The translations under genes and the position numbers were made by a program. From the NCBI RefSeq assembly GCF_013201035.1, contig NZ_CP053707.1:2232001-2296000 (forward strand): a DNA stretch of 64,000 bases. The letters run 5' to 3'. How positions within the stretch are numbered: position 1 is the first letter of the stretch; the number at the start of each line of letters is the position of its first letter. The stretch is from Arthrobacter sp. NEB 688 (GTDB taxonomy: Bacteria; Actinomycetota; Actinomycetes; Actinomycetales; Dermatophilaceae). Shown here in pieces: positions 9,948 to 18,524 of the stretch. The notes below the pieces were generated by a model that ran no database searches, was not told where the DNA came from, and saw only the letters and a list, made by a program, of their open reading frames with translations.

Positions 9948-10014
9948 CCCGACCGACCCCCCCGACCACCCGACCCGCACCAGCACCACCCACCGATACA
10001 GGAGATGGACTGAC

Positions 10015-12204
<2,190 letters not shown>

Positions 12205-12242
12205 CCTGCACCGCCGACCCCCCACGGGGTCCCGCACGAACG

Positions 12243-12281
12243 CCGCGGCCCGGTCCTCCTGTTCGGAGGGCCGGGCCGCGG
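12243..12281. terminator. Bidirectional terminator, katG / tag
   Basis: A continuous 17-bp stem with one wobble pair: CCGCGGCCCGG-T-CCTCC pairs with GGAGG-G-CCGGGCCGCGG around a TGTTC loop. It lies between convergent katG and tag. No long T-tract. Confidence 0.8.
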
Positions 12282-12302
12282 TGCGTGGTGGGGGCGTCGG
12301 GC

Positions 12303-12908
12303 TCAGTCGGGCCAGACGCCGCTCGTGCCGCGGCGGTGGCTGCCCAGCAGGTGGGTGTCGACGATGCCGACGGCCTCCATCAGCGCGTACATCGTCGTCG
12401 GGCCGACGAAGACGAACCCCTTGCGCTTCAACGCCTTCGAGAGGGCGAGGGACTCCGCGGAGCTCGTCGGCACCTCGGCGAGCGTGTGCGGGCGCGGGGT
12501 GTCGTCCGGCCGGAAGGACCAGACGAAGCGGGCGAGGTCGCCGTCGGGGTCCTCGCGCAGGTCGAGCGTCGCCCGGGCGTTGGTGATGGTCGCGAGCACC
12601 TTGGCGCGGTTGCGGACGATGCCGGCGTCGGCCATCAGCCGGGCGACGTCGTCGTCGCCGTAGCGCGCGACGACCTCGGGGTCGAAGCCGTCGAAGGCCG
12701 CCCGGAAGGCCGGCCGCTTGCGCAGGATGGTCGCCCACGACAGGCCGGACTGGAACGCCTCGAGCGACAGGCGCTCGAAGAGCCCCCGCTCGTCGCGCAC
12801 CGGCATGCCCCACTCGGTGTCGTAGTAGTGCTGCAGGAGCGGGTCGCTCGCGGCCCACACGGGGCGCGCGAGCCCGTCGTCGCCGACGACCGTGCCCGCG
12901 TCGGTCAC
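12303..12908 (-). CDS. tag: DNA-3-methyladenine glycosylase I
   Basis: A 201-residue base-excision repair enzyme removing 3-methyladenine. Family landmarks are YYDTEWGMPVRDERGLFERL, EAFQSGLSWATILRKRPAFR (the HhH-like core), IVRNRAKV, and GFVFVGPTTMYALMEAVGIVDTH toward the C-terminus. The zinc-binding cysteine and histidine near the N-terminus of the E. coli enzyme are not obvious; the C-terminal HLLGSHRR keeps part of the zinc site. Last gene of a three-gene operon with ATGA-type overlaps. Confidence 0.93.
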   Translation of the reverse strand: MTDAGTVVGDDGLARPVWAASDPLLQHYYDTEWGMPVRDERGLFERLSLEAFQSGLSWATILRKRPAFRAAFDGFDPEVVARYGDDDVARLMADAGIVRNRAKVLATITNARATLDLREDPDGDLARFVWSFRPDDTPRPHTLAEVPTSSAESLALSKALKRKGFVFVGPTTMYALMEAVGIVDTHLLGSHRRGTSGVWPD

Positions 12909-14050
12909 GAGCGCCTCAGCGTGATGACCGGGACCTCCGGCGGTGCGAGCACCCGGACGGCCGGCCCCCAGGCGCCGGCGCCGCGCGAGGTGATGACCCG
13001 CGTGCCGGCGATCGTCGCCTCGCCGTCGACCATCGGCTGCTGCACGGGCACGAGGTAGCGGATGGGCCAGAGCTGCCCGCCGTGGGTGTGCCCGGACATC
13101 TGGAGGTCGACGCCGCGGCCCTCGACGGAGAACGCCTGCCGCGGCTGGTGCGCGGCGTAGAGCGTGAAGCCCGCGGCATCGACGCCGGTGAGGGCGGCGT
13201 CCGGGTCGGGCGTGAACGGCCCGGTGCCGGAGTAGTCGTGGACGCCGGCGAGCGCGATGGACGCCCCGTCGCGCTCGAGGGTCGTGTGCTCGTTGGCGAG
13301 CACGGTCAGGCCGAGCCGGCGGAACTCGTCGACCCAGTTGGCGGTGTCGCGGTACATCTCGTGGTTGCCGGTGGTGACGTACACGCCGAGCGGCGCCTCG
13401 AGGTCGGCCAGCGGCGCGATCTCCTGGCGGTAGCGGGCGGCGGTGCCGTCGACGAGGTCACCGGCGATGACGACGACGTCGGGGCGCTGGGCGTTGACGA
13501 GGTCGACGACCTTGCGGGTGAAGCCCGCGCTGCGCACGGCGCCGGCGTGCAGGTCCGTCAGCAGGGCGACGCGCGTGCCGTCGAACTGCGCGGGCAGCTC
13601 GGCCGAGGCGACCTCGAAGGGCGTCGCCGAGGGGCGCGAGGCCTCCCACGCGCCGTAGCCGGTCAGGCCGACCGCGAGGGCGGCGACCAGGGGCGCGGCG
13701 ACCCGGTTGAACCGGCGACGGGCGTCCCGGCCGTGGTCGTGGCGCCACCGCAGCAGCCAGATCGCGCCGCTGACGAGGGCCACCGGCACGAGCCCGAGGA
13801 AGAGGTAGAGGCACGTCGCGAGGAACGCGGCGCCGGTCCAGGCGACCGGTCGCATCGTCGCGGCGCTCCACGCGCCGCCCCAGACGTCGAACTGCTCGAG
13901 CACGGCCGCGACGAGCGCCGCGAGGACGAGCGCGACGAGCCACGGCACCCAGCGCCGTCCCCAGCGTGGGGCGACGGCCAGGCGGTGCCAGACGAAGGCG
14001 AGGAAGCCGCCGAGGACGACGACCGGGACGAGCGCCGCGAGGACGCTCAT
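12905..14050 (-). CDS. Membrane-anchored metallophosphoesterase (YkuE-like)
   Basis: 381 residues. The N-terminal ~130 residues contain about four hydrophobic helices; the rest is a calcineurin-like phosphoesterase facing outside or the membrane surface: LLTDLHAGA, VIAGDLVDG, TTGNHEMY, and SGHTHGGQLWP are the metal-binding blocks in order. YkuE-type enzymes act on cell-envelope phospho-compounds; the substrate here is unknown. Overlaps tag (4 bases) and the glutathione peroxidase gene (4 bases), so the three are co-translated. Confidence 0.9.
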   Translation of the reverse strand: MSVLAALVPVVVLGGFLAFVWHRLAVAPRWGRRWVPWLVALVLAALVAAVLEQFDVWGGAWSAATMRPVAWTGAAFLATCLYLFLGLVPVALVSGAIWLLRWRHDHGRDARRRFNRVAAPLVAALAVGLTGYGAWEASRPSATPFEVASAELPAQFDGTRVALLTDLHAGAVRSAGFTRKVVDLVNAQRPDVVVIAGDLVDGTAARYRQEIAPLADLEAPLGVYVTTGNHEMYRDTANWVDEFRRLGLTVLANEHTTLERDGASIALAGVHDYSGTGPFTPDPDAALTGVDAAGFTLYAAHQPRQAFSVEGRGVDLQMSGHTHGGQLWPIRYLVPVQQPMVDGEATIAGTRVITSRGAGAWGPAVRVLAPPEVPVITLRRS

Positions 14051-14556
14051 GCGCCGTCCGGGGACGCCGGGGCGGGGGCGGCGAGGGCGGCGCGAACGTC
14101 GTCGGTGAGGGCGGCCGGCTCGGTGTTCGGGGCGTAGCGCTGGAGCACGGTGCCGTCGCGGGCGACGAGGAACTTCGTGAAGTTCCACTTGATGCGGCCG
14201 CCGAGCAGGCCCTTCTTCTCGGACTTCAGCCACTCGAAGAGCGGGTGCGCGTCGTCGCCGTTGACGTCGACCTTGCCGAACATCGGGAAGGAGACGCCGT
14301 AGTTCATCTGGCAGAACTCGCCGATCTCGTCCTCGGTCCCCGGCTCCTGCGACCCGAACTGGTTGCAGGGGAAGCCGAGCACGACGAAGCCGTCGTCCTT
14401 GAGCTCCTCGTACAGGTTTTCGAGGCCGGCGTACTGCGGGGTGAAGCCGCACTTGCTCGCGGTGTTGACGACGAGGACGACGTCGCCGGCGTAGGTCGAC
14501 AGCGGGCGCTCCTCGCCGGTGAGCGTGGTGGCGGTGAAGTCGGAGAGGGTGGTCAT
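14047..14556 (-). CDS. Glutathione peroxidase family thiol peroxidase
   Basis: 169 residues. Peroxidatic cysteine in NTASKCGFTPQY near residue 36, catalytic glutamine in GFPCNQFGSQEPG and tryptophan in IKWNFTKFLV. It has Cys rather than selenocysteine, and actinobacteria lack glutathione, so it most likely uses thioredoxin or mycothiol-linked donors (family knowledge, not visible here). ATG at 14556 preferred; a second ATG three codons upstream (14565) is possible. First gene of the operon with the phosphoesterase and tag; fits the peroxide-defence theme next to katG. Confidence 0.92.
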   Translation of the reverse strand: MTTLSDFTATTLTGEERPLSTYAGDVVLVVNTASKCGFTPQYAGLENLYEELKDDGFVVLGFPCNQFGSQEPGTEDEIGEFCQMNYGVSFPMFGKVDVNGDDAHPLFEWLKSEKKGLLGGRIKWNFTKFLVARDGTVLQRYAPNTEPAALTDDVRAALAAPAPASPDGA

Positions 14557-14648
14557 GCCTTTCATCGTCGCACGCGGTCCTGACCCCGCCCCGCGGTGCA
14601 CCGCAACCCTCGACGCCCTGCGCGGGGTGGGCGGCCTAGCCTGAGCCG

Positions 14649-16121
14649 GTGACCCGCGACCCGATGCGCCCACCCCCGCTCGACGTCGACGTCCTCGTCG
14701 TCGGGGCCGGCATCTCCGGCATCGACGCCGCGTGCCGGCTGGCGACCGAGCGGCCGGAGCTGTCGTGGGCGGTGCTCGAGGCGCGCGCGGCGACCGGCGG
14801 CACGTGGGACCTGTTCCGCTACCCCGGCATCCGCTCGGACTCGGACATGTACACGCTCGGGTTCCCGTTCCGGCCGTGGCGCGGGCGCACCTCGATCGCG
14901 CCGGCCGCGGAGATCCTCGAGTACCTCCGCGCGACGGCCGACGAGTACGGCGTGACGGAGCGGACGCACCTCGGGCAGCGGGTGACCCGGCTGGCGTGGT
15001 CCTCGGACGATGGCCGCTGGACGGTGACGGCGCGGACGGGTGACGGTGAGGTGCTCGAGCACCGGGCGCGCTTCGTGTACCTGGCGACCGGCTACTACGC
15101 GTACGACTCCGGGCACGTCGTCGACTTCCCCGGGCAGGAGAGCTTCGGCGGCGAGGTGGTGCACCCGCAGCACTGGCCGGAGGGGATGCCCGTCGCGGGC
15201 CGGCGCTTCGTCGTCGTCGGCAGCGGCGCGACGGCCATCACGCTCGTGCCGGCACTGGTCGACCAGGGCGCCGCGCACGTGACGATGCTCCAGCGCAGCC
15301 CGAGCTACGTGGCCGCGCTGCCCGGCGCCGACGCCGTGGCCGACGTGGCTCGACAGGTGCTGCCGGCGCGGGCGGCGCACCACCTCGTGCGGGGCAAGAA
15401 CGTCGCGCTCGCGACCCTCAGCTACCAGGCGCTGCGTCGCTGGCCCGCGGCCGGACGGAAGGTGCTGCGCAAGCGGCTGGAGGAGCGGCTGCCCGCGGGC
15501 TACGACCTCGACACGCACTTCTCGCCGCGCTACGACCCGTGGGACCAGCGCGTCTGCGTGGCGCCCGACGGCGACCTCCTCGACGCGCTGTCGGGGGAGC
15601 GCGCCGAGGTCGTCACCTCGACGGTCGACGCGTTCGTGCCCGAGGGTGTGCGCACCGGCGACGGGCGGGTGCTGCCGGCCGACGTCGTCGTCACGGCGAC
15701 CGGGCTGCGCCTGGAGATCGGCGGGGGAGCGGAGCTGGTCGTCGACGGGGCGGTCGTCGACGTGCCGGGGCGGCACGTCTACAAGGGCTGCATGCTGTCG
15801 GAGGTGCCCAACCTGTTCCTGTCGGTCGGCTACACGAACGCCAGCTGGACGCTGCGCGCCGACCTCACGGCGCGATGGGTGTGCCGGCTGCTCGGGCGCT
15901 TGGAGGCGCGCGGCCGGACGGTGGCGGTGCCGCGGTGGGACGGCTCCGGCGGGCAGGACCGCCCGCTGCTGGACCTGACCTCCGGCTACGTGCAGCGCGG
16001 GGCGCACCTGCTGCCGCGGCAGGGCTCGCGCCGGCCGTGGCGGGTGGTGCAGAGCTACGTGTACGACGTGGCGACGACCCGCGCCGGGCGGCTCGAGGAC
16101 GGGGTGCTCGAGCTGCGCTGA
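14649..16121 (+). CDS. EthA-like flavin-containing Baeyer-Villiger monooxygenase
   Basis: 490 residues, co-linear with mycobacterial EthA. FAD-binding VVGAGISGIDAA near residue 18, the GGTWDLFRYPGIRSDSDMYT block shared with EthA, the Baeyer-Villiger fingerprint FGGEVVHPQHWP (FxGxxxHxxxWP), the NADPH Rossmann motif VVGSGATAITL and a C-terminal GYTNASWTLRADL. These enzymes insert oxygen into ketones and oxidise thioamides and sulfides. GTG start, 92 bases from the divergent peroxidase gene; convergent with a MarR regulator that may control it. Confidence 0.9.
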   Translation: MTRDPMRPPPLDVDVLVVGAGISGIDAACRLATERPELSWAVLEARAATGGTWDLFRYPGIRSDSDMYTLGFPFRPWRGRTSIAPAAEILEYLRATADEYGVTERTHLGQRVTRLAWSSDDGRWTVTARTGDGEVLEHRARFVYLATGYYAYDSGHVVDFPGQESFGGEVVHPQHWPEGMPVAGRRFVVVGSGATAITLVPALVDQGAAHVTMLQRSPSYVAALPGADAVADVARQVLPARAAHHLVRGKNVALATLSYQALRRWPAAGRKVLRKRLEERLPAGYDLDTHFSPRYDPWDQRVCVAPDGDLLDALSGERAEVVTSTVDAFVPEGVRTGDGRVLPADVVVTATGLRLEIGGGAELVVDGAVVDVPGRHVYKGCMLSEVPNLFLSVGYTNASWTLRADLTARWVCRLLGRLEARGRTVAVPRWDGSGGQDRPLLDLTSGYVQRGAHLLPRQGSRRPWRVVQSYVYDVATTRAGRLEDGVLELR

Positions 16122-16133
16122 GGGTGCTGGCCC

Positions 16134-16823
16134 TCAGGCGGCGCCCGCCGCGTCCGTCGCGGGCGCCGCGCCCGCCGCGGGCGGGGTCCGCGGGGTGCGG
16201 CGCCTGGCCCGGGTGGGGCGCTTGACCGGGCGGTCGGCGAGCTCGCGCAGGAGCACGCGCAGGTGGTGGCACTCGTCGTCCTCGAGACCGAGCAGCGCGT
16301 CGCCCAGGAGCCGTGCAACGGGCTCCTCGACCCGGGCCAGCAGGTCCCGCCCTTCGTCGGTGACGAGCGTGCGCCGGGTGCGGAAGTCACGCCAACCGGG
16401 CTCGCGGACGACGAGTCCTCGGGCCGCGAGAACGCCGAGGATGCGTCCGGCGCTGCTCTCGGAGCGGCCGAGGTACTCGGCGACGTTGACCCCGTCGGAG
16501 GGCTTGACCGCGACCCGGCGCAGGACGTCGAGGCCGTCGGGGGTCAGGCCTGGGGCGAGCTCGTCGAGGAGGCGGGCGAGGTCGCGGTCCAGCTGCCGGC
16601 CGGCCTGGCGCAGGAGGGCGGGCAGGTGGAGCGGGTCGTCCGCATCGGGTCGCTCCCAGCGTCGCGGCCCGTCGGCCCGCACCCCGTGCCGGACGGCGAG
16701 GTGCTCGTGCAGACGCAGCCAGGGGGAGTGCTCCGCGGCGTCCTCGGGCGGGATGCCCCGACGGCTCGTCCACGAGAGCCGCCGCGGGGCGGCGTCGCCG
16801 TGGGTGGCGGGTGGCTCGTCCAT
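16134..16823 (-). CDS. MarR-family winged-helix regulator
   Basis: 229 residues. A poorly conserved N-terminal 90 residues precede the MarR core: LDVLRRVAVKPSDGVNVAEY, recognition helix SESSAGRILGVLAARGLVVR, and the wing DFRTRRTLVTDEGRDLL. A basic, Pro/Ala-rich tail ends the protein. GGAGG lies 6 bases before the ATG. It faces away from the repeat array at 16.9-17.2 kb and is convergent with the EthA-like gene (12 bases between stops). MarR proteins bind short palindromes near their own promoters, so the array is a candidate target. Ligand unknown. Confidence 0.85.
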   Translation of the reverse strand: MDEPPATHGDAAPRRLSWTSRRGIPPEDAAEHSPWLRLHEHLAVRHGVRADGPRRWERPDADDPLHLPALLRQAGRQLDRDLARLLDELAPGLTPDGLDVLRRVAVKPSDGVNVAEYLGRSESSAGRILGVLAARGLVVREPGWRDFRTRRTLVTDEGRDLLARVEEPVARLLGDALLGLEDDECHHLRVLLRELADRPVKRPTRARRRTPRTPPAAGAAPATDAAGAA

Positions 16824-16924
16824 CGGGTGCCTCCGATCGGTGGGGGGTGGAGGAGATCCTGCTCCTGTCGCGCCGGTCGTCGCCGGCGTCATCCACAGGC
16901 CCCCGCCCGCCGGCGGAATGTGTG

Positions 16925-17173
16925 CTCTCCCAGCCTCCACGCACCCGGGGAGGTTTACCTCCCACCCTGCAACCACTCCTGCCCGCCGACGACGGATACC
17001 TCGCGCCGTGGGAGGGAAACGGTGCGCGGTGGGATGAGTCGCTTGCGGCGTGGGAGGTAAACCTCGCGGCGCGGCAGGGATTCCTCCCGGGGTGGGAGGT
17101 AAACCTCCGGGGTGGGAGGAATCGCTCTCGGGGTGGCAGGTAAACCTCCCGGGGGTTGTGGAGGCTGGGGGAG
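16925..17173. repeat. 20-21 bp period repeat array bounded by 42-bp inverted repeats
   Basis: Eight degenerate units begin at 16988, 17009, 17029, 17050, 17071, 17092, 17112 and 17133, spaced 20-21 bp, about two helical turns. The best units read GTGGGAGGTAAACCTC; the core GGAGGT-AA-ACCTCC is palindromic. The ends, 16925-16966 and 17132-17173, are imperfect inverted copies of each other, including the exact 12-mer CCCAGCCTCCAC at 16929-16940 and its complement at 17158-17169. The mixed 20/21 spacing breaks any reading frame. This fills most of the 406-base gap between the MarR gene and the YhhN gene. Confidence 0.8.
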
Positions 17174-17229
17174 GGGTGTGTCGGGGGAGGCAGGACCCCG
17201 CGCGTCCTCGGCGCTGGCAGGATGCGGCC

Positions 17230-17862
17230 GTGCTCGTCGTCGCCGCCGTTCTCACCGCCGCGCTCGCGCTCGCCGACTGGTGGGCGGTCGGCACCCGGCG
17301 CCCCGGCGTCGAGCGGTGGGCGAAGCCGGCCGTCATGGTCGACCTGCTCGCCGTCGCCCTCGCGGCCGGCGCGCTCGACCACCCCGCCGGCCCGGCCCTC
17401 GTCGCCGCCCTGGTCCTCGGCGGCGTCGGCGACGTCTTCCTCCTCGGTGACTCCGAGCCGCGCTTCGTCGCCGGCCTCGCCGCCTTCCTCGTCGGGCACC
17501 TCGCGTACGTCGTCGCGTTCGTCCGCGACGGGCTCGACCATCCGGCGCTCGCGGCCGTCGGCGCCGCCACCGTGCTCGTCGCGCTCGCTGCGGGGCGGCG
17601 CATCCTGCCCGCTGCTGCCCGGGACGGGGGAGCACCCCTCGGCTCCGCCGTGGCCGTCTACATGCTCGTCATCGCCGCGATGGCCGTCACCGGCTGGGCG
17701 ACCGGCCACCCGCTCGTCGCCGCTGGGGTCACCCTGTTCGTCGTCAGCGACACCCTCCTCGCGCTCGACCGCTTCGTCGCCCCCCGACCCCGGGCGCGCC
17801 TCGCGGTCATCGTCACCTACCACGCGGCGCAGGCCCTCATCGTCGCCGGGCTGCTCGCGTAG
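17230..17862 (+). CDS. YhhN-family membrane protein (lysoplasmalogenase-like)
   Basis: 210 residues, almost entirely hydrophobic with about eight predicted helices. Family landmarks: KPAVMVDLLAVALAAG after helix 1, GGVGDVFLLGD, and LFVVSDTLLALDRF near the C-terminus; the acidic residues in these two blocks are the conserved YhhN positions. Eukaryotic TMEM86 relatives hydrolyse the vinyl-ether bond of lysoplasmalogens; bacterial substrates are largely untested. GTG start chosen because the first helix begins there; the longer frame upstream would translate the repeat array. Confidence 0.85.
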   Translation: MLVVAAVLTAALALADWWAVGTRRPGVERWAKPAVMVDLLAVALAAGALDHPAGPALVAALVLGGVGDVFLLGDSEPRFVAGLAAFLVGHLAYVVAFVRDGLDHPALAAVGAATVLVALAAGRRILPAAARDGGAPLGSAVAVYMLVIAAMAVTGWATGHPLVAAGVTLFVVSDTLLALDRFVAPRPRARLAVIVTYHAAQALIVAGLLA

Positions 17863-17864
17863 GA

Positions 17865-17881
17865 ATACCCACCGGGGGTAT
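17865..17881. promoter_or_regulatory. CsoR/CstR-type operator upstream of the DUF4396 gene
   Basis: ATACCCACCGGGGGTAT has 6-bp arms ATACCC/GGGTAT around a G/C centre, the layout of operators bound by the CsoR family of copper or persulfide sensors. It ends 15 bases before the ATG, where a bound repressor would block initiation. No csoR-like gene is in the window. Confidence 0.65.
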
Positions 17882-17896
17882 CTGGTCGTCGCGACC

Positions 17897-18361
17897 ATGA
17901 GCGCCCACCCCCACGCCCACCACGGCCCCACGAGCTGGCGCGAGGCCTCCGCCGCGACGCTGCACTGCCTCACCGGCTGCGCCATCGGGGAGGTCGCCGG
18001 GATGGTCATCGGCACGGCGCTCGGGCTCGGCACGGACGCGGTGGTCCTCCTCTCGGTCGTGCTCGCCTTCGCCGCCGGCTACGCCCTGACCGTCGGCTCG
18101 GTCCGCCGGGCCGGTCTCGCGCTCGGCGCCGCCCTCGGGGTGGCCTTCGCCGCCGACACCGTCTCGATCCTCGTCATGGAGGTCATCGACAACTCGGCGA
18201 TGGTCCTCGTCCCCGGGGCGATGGACGCCGGTCTCGGCACCGTCCTCTTCCGGGCCTCGCTCGCCGGGTCGCTGGCGCTCGCGTTCGTCGTCACGGTCCC
18301 CGTCAACCGGTGGCTCATGAGCCGGGGCCGCGGCCACGCCGTCGTCCACGCGATGCACTGA
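17897..18361 (+). CDS. DUF4396 membrane protein
   Basis: 154 residues with a His-rich N-terminus (MSAHPHAHHGP) and four hydrophobic helices. The family motif LHCLTGCAIGEVAGMVIGTA, with two cysteines three residues apart plus a preceding histidine, sits at the first helix; VNRWLMSRGRGHAVVHAMH ends the protein with more histidines. Cys and His at the membrane together with a CsoR-type operator suggest a role with copper or sulfane sulfur. DUF4396 has no established function that I know of. The gene starts 34 bases after the YhhN stop and ends at a strong hairpin, so it may also form its own unit. Confidence 0.8.
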   Translation: MSAHPHAHHGPTSWREASAATLHCLTGCAIGEVAGMVIGTALGLGTDAVVLLSVVLAFAAGYALTVGSVRRAGLALGAALGVAFAADTVSILVMEVIDNSAMVLVPGAMDAGLGTVLFRASLAGSLALAFVVTVPVNRWLMSRGRGHAVVHAMH

Positions 18362-18390
18362 CGCCCGGGCGTCCCGGCGACGCCCGGGCG
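18362..18390 (+). terminator. Hairpin after the DUF4396 gene
   Basis: Self-complementary CGCCCGGGCG occurs at 18362-18371 and 18381-18390 with a 9-base loop, beginning at the base after the stop codon. It isolates DUF4396 transcription from the leuS leader promoter just downstream. Confidence 0.7.
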
Positions 18391-18398
18391 CCCTGCGG

Positions 18399-18404
18399 TA
18401 CCCT
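18399..18404 (+). promoter_or_regulatory. -10 element of the leuS leader
   Basis: TACCCT, a common actinobacterial -10 form, placed so that transcription should begin at or next to the GTG of the leader peptide at 18411. No good -35 was seen. The leader ORF would then be translated from a leaderless end. Confidence 0.55.
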
Positions 18405-18410
18405 GAGCGC

Positions 18411-18437
18411 GTGCCGAGGCTCCTGCTCCTTCCGTAG
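18411..18437 (+). CDS. leuS leader peptide (attenuation)
   Basis: An eight-codon ORF, GTG CCG AGG CTC CTG CTC CTT CCG then TAG, encoding MPRLLLLP: four consecutive leucine codons out of eight, in a transcript for leucyl-tRNA synthetase. A run of the cognate codons just upstream of a terminator is the hallmark of ribosome-mediated attenuation: when charged tRNA-Leu is scarce a ribosome should stall here. There is no Shine-Dalgarno, consistent with a leaderless start. Stop codon lies directly at the base of the first hairpin. Confidence 0.8.
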   Translation: MPRLLLLP

Positions 18438-18490
18438 CCGCGCGGCCCACCCGGCCCGCGCGGCGACCCCTCCTGTGCGAGGGGTTTTTT
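18438..18490 (+). promoter_or_regulatory. leuS transcription attenuator (two hairpins, T-tract)
   Basis: Hairpin A pairs CCGCGCGG (18438-18445) with its copy at 18456-18463, extended inward by CC/GG after one mismatch. It is followed by an intrinsic terminator: CCCCTC (18467-18472), loop CTGTGC, GAGGGG (18479-18484) and six T residues (18485-18490). leuS begins right after. A stalled ribosome on the Leu codons would cover the 5' arm of hairpin A. The exact antiterminator pairing is not obvious by eye and needs a folding calculation. Confidence 0.75.
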
Positions 18491-18524
18491 CATGGCTGCA
18501 GGACACGACGACGACGAGGACGAG

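Noticed and set aside
16925-17173. CRISPR array
   Set aside because: Units are about 21 bp with no unique spacers and are flanked by inverted repeats; no cas genes nearby.
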